NCBI RefSeq assembly: GCF_000620105.1
Contig: NZ_JHVK01000008.1
Location: 1-64,000 of the forward strand
From: Microvirgula aerodenitrificans DSM 15089
Lineage (GTDB): Bacteria; Pseudomonadota; Gammaproteobacteria; Burkholderiales; Aquaspirillaceae
Direction: 5' to 3'
DNA length: 64,000 nt
Of this stretch, positions 62,494 to 64,000 are shown one piece after another. Below the pieces are notes generated by a model that had not been told where the DNA came from, did no database searches, and saw only the letters and a list, made by a program, of their open reading frames with translations. The translations under genes and the position numbers were made by a program. The stretch's first letter is position 1. Each line of letters begins with the position of its first letter.

Positions 62494-63060
62494 TCAAGTC
62501 CGCCTTGCCGTCAGGAGGGCGGTCAGCCCTTCGACTGCCTGTTCGTACGGGACCGTCGAGCTGGCCGCGCGGGCTAGCACATACCCGCCCTGGCGCACCG
62601 CAAGCACGGTAGCCGCCAGCAGCCGCGGATCAAGTCCCTGCTGCAGCTGACCGCCAGCCTGCGCCTCCTGAAGCAAGCCGGTCAGGCGTGTGCTGATCCA
62701 GGCGAAAGTGTCCTCCAGCGGTTTGCGCAGGCTGTGGTCGGCCACCACTTCAGGGTCGGCCGCCAGCCGGCCGATGCGACAGCCCTTGAGAATATCCCGC
62801 TCCAGACGGAGGTAGGCCAGCACCCGGTCAAGCGGATCTCCGGGACCATCGAGCAACTGCCGGACTTCCTCAATCAACTCGGCTGCGGAGCGTTCCTCGG
62901 CAGCCTGTGCAAGCGCCGCTTTGGATCGAAAATGGTGATACATGCTGCCCTGACCGACGCCCGCCTGTTCCTGAATGGCGCGCGGACTGGTGCCTGCATA
63001 GCCGCGCTCCCACAGCAGTGCCTGGGTTGTCTCGATCAGTCTGTCCAGTGATGTGCTCAT
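62494..63060 (-). CDS. TetR-family regulator of the adjacent MFS exporter
   Basis: 188 aa from the ATG at 63060; the open frame to 63138 runs through the operators and is unlikely to be used. HTH 'SPRAIQEQAGVGQGSMYHHF', then a helical C-terminal domain of the TetR_C type found in YxaF/LmrA-like regulators. It is divergent from a DHA2 exporter with two identical operator-like palindromes between the starts, so autoregulation and repression of the exporter are expected. Confidence 0.87.
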   Translation of the reverse strand: MSTSLDRLIETTQALLWERGYAGTSPRAIQEQAGVGQGSMYHHFRSKAALAQAAEERSAAELIEEVRQLLDGPGDPLDRVLAYLRLERDILKGCRIGRLAADPEVVADHSLRKPLEDTFAWISTRLTGLLQEAQAGGQLQQGLDPRLLAATVLAVRQGGYVLARAASSTVPYEQAVEGLTALLTARRT

Positions 63061-63069
63061 GGCGTGATT

Positions 63070-63122
63070 GTACCTACTGGTATGTTTCTGTGCTACATTG
63101 CTGCGTACATACCAGTAGGTAC
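63070..63122. promoter_or_regulatory. Two mirrored copies of a TetR operator
   Basis: The 16-bp GTACCTACTGGTATGT at 63070-63085 recurs as its exact reverse complement at 63107-63122. Each copy contains the smaller palindrome TACC-N4-GGTA, with centres 39 bp apart. One site abuts the TetR start, the other lies just before the exporter start, so each promoter has its own operator. Confidence 0.8.
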
Positions 63123-63136
63123 AGACAGGGGCGCGC

Positions 63137-64000
63137 ATGGAAATTTCAACTCACTCACCACGACTGGCACAGGCGGGCCGTGCGGGAAACAGGGCATGGG
63201 GACTGGTGGCCATCTGTGCCGGCATGTTCATGGTCACGTTCGACGGCGTTGCACTGAATCTGGCACTGCCCACGATCCGGCACGAGTTCAATGGCTCCGT
63301 GTCGCAACTGGAGTGGCTCGTGACAGCCTATACCTTGCCGCTGGCCAGCCTTTTGCTGACGACAGGCGTGCTGGGGGACCGCTGGGGCGCGCGGCGGCTG
63401 TTTATCGGTTCGCTGCTGGCGTTTGCCCTGACTTCCCTGCTGTGCGCCCTGAGTTTGTCGCTGCCGCAACTGATCGCCTCCCGCATGCTGCAGGGCATGG
63501 CCGCGGCAGGCCTGCTGCCGATGGTGCTGTCGCTGGTTGCCAAGAGCTGGCAGAACCCGGCCGAACGCGCCCGTGCCGTGAACACCCTGGCAATCGCAGG
63601 CAGCGTCGCCATCGTCGTTGGCCCCTTTGGTGGGGGCCTGATGACACAAGTCCTCGGCTGGCCCTCGATCTTTCTGATCAATCTGCCCATTGGCCTGCTG
63701 GGGGCCTGGCTGGCATACCGCCATCTGGAACAGACGCCGCGGCGGCGTACACCGCTGGATTTGCCTGGTGCTGCCGTCGGTACGCTGGCGCTGACAGCCC
63801 TGATGGCCGGCCTGATCGAAAGCAACACGCTGGGACGCACGCATCCACTGGTTCTTGGTCTGGTTGCCGGGGGCATTGCGGGCATCCTGGCATTCATCCG
63901 CATCGAGAAGCGTGTTCGGCATCCGGTGTTGCCACTGGCCCTGTTCCACAACCGGGCATTTGGCGCTGCCGTGGCAGGAGGATTTGCTTTCCAGTTCAGC
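63137..64000 (+). CDS. DHA2-type MFS drug exporter, N-terminal part (cut by the window end)
   Basis: 288 codons are visible with no stop; the gene continues beyond 64000. After a polar N-terminus come membrane helices with 'MFMVTFDGVALNLALPTI' (helix 1, EmrB/QacA-like), 'GVLGDRWGARRLFIG' (MFS loop motif A) and 'GPFGGGLMTQVLGWPSIF' (motif C of exporters). This layout is typical of 14-helix DHA2 multidrug exporters. By position it is repressed by the divergent TetR protein. The substrate cannot be read from the sequence. Confidence 0.88.
   Translation, partial: MEISTHSPRLAQAGRAGNRAWGLVAICAGMFMVTFDGVALNLALPTIRHEFNGSVSQLEWLVTAYTLPLASLLLTTGVLGDRWGARRLFIGSLLAFALTSLLCALSLSLPQLIASRMLQGMAAAGLLPMVLSLVAKSWQNPAERARAVNTLAIAGSVAIVVGPFGGGLMTQVLGWPSIFLINLPIGLLGAWLAYRHLEQTPRRRTPLDLPGAAVGTLALTALMAGLIESNTLGRTHPLVLGLVAGGIAGILAFIRIEKRVRHPVLPLALFHNRAFGAAVAGGFAFQFS

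Overview
The window looks like a chromosomal segment of a GC-rich betaproteobacterium. Gene content, the tRNA-Thr sequence and the number of chemoreceptors would suit a Neisseriales/Chromobacteriaceae-type organism, but no rRNA or marker gene is present to prove it. Most of the window (about 5.7-64 kb) has uniformly high GC and dense, translationally coupled operons. The first 5.7 kb is visibly more AT-rich and carries mobile DNA.

Layout. 1-4287: right end of an integrative element (3' end of an IS3-family transposase, a DUF3987 protein, an AlpA-like regulator, an unknown protein and a tyrosine integrase with arm-type repeats). It ends at a 47-bp copy of the 3' part of tRNA-Thr(TGT), which I read as the attachment site. 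4288-5661: tRNA terminator, a degraded older integrase, and a small foreign-looking cassette (one-TM protein plus a stand-alone receiver domain). 5836-14128: complete malonate decarboxylase locus, mdcR-mdcABCDEFGH, covering regulator, four enzyme subunits, cofactor synthesis and attachment, transporter and malonyl transfer. 14195-21425: a TetR regulator and a PhlG-like hydrolase sharing a 45-bp palindrome, followed by a LysR-FUSC-DUF1656-HlyD-NodT tripartite efflux operon on the minus strand. Together these look like a module against aromatic or phloroglucinol-type toxins. 21649-31217: YciI-like protein, two unknown exported proteins, three chemoreceptors, a small unknown protein and a LysR regulator. 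31450-34578: a GlxA-type AraC regulator and a TetR/MFS pair.

34641-60263 is a complete pyochelin locus, in the order known from Pseudomonas aeruginosa: pchDCBA (minus strand), pchR, pchEFGHI, fptABCX. A phosphopantetheinyl transferase gene is added at the end and overlaps fptX. PchA and PchB make salicylate, PchD activates it, PchE and PchF condense it with two cysteines, PchG reduces a thiazoline, PchC edits, PchH/PchI are ABC transporters, and FptA and FptX take up the ferric complex. Three Fur-box-like sequences stand before pchD, pchE and fptA, and the AraC-type PchR lies in the middle. 60778-64000: a fourth chemoreceptor, then a TetR regulator divergent from a DHA2-type MFS exporter that runs off the window, with two copies of an operator-like palindrome between them.

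Most notable points: the complete pseudomonad-type pyochelin locus with its own carrier-protein activating enzyme; a Cys in the nucleophile position of the PchF thioesterase; a phlG/phlH-like detoxification pair beside an efflux operon without any DAPG biosynthesis genes; a tRNA-Thr integration hot spot with an uncharacterised TM protein/receiver cassette; and a perfect FNR-type site in a 0.7-kb gap with no gene.
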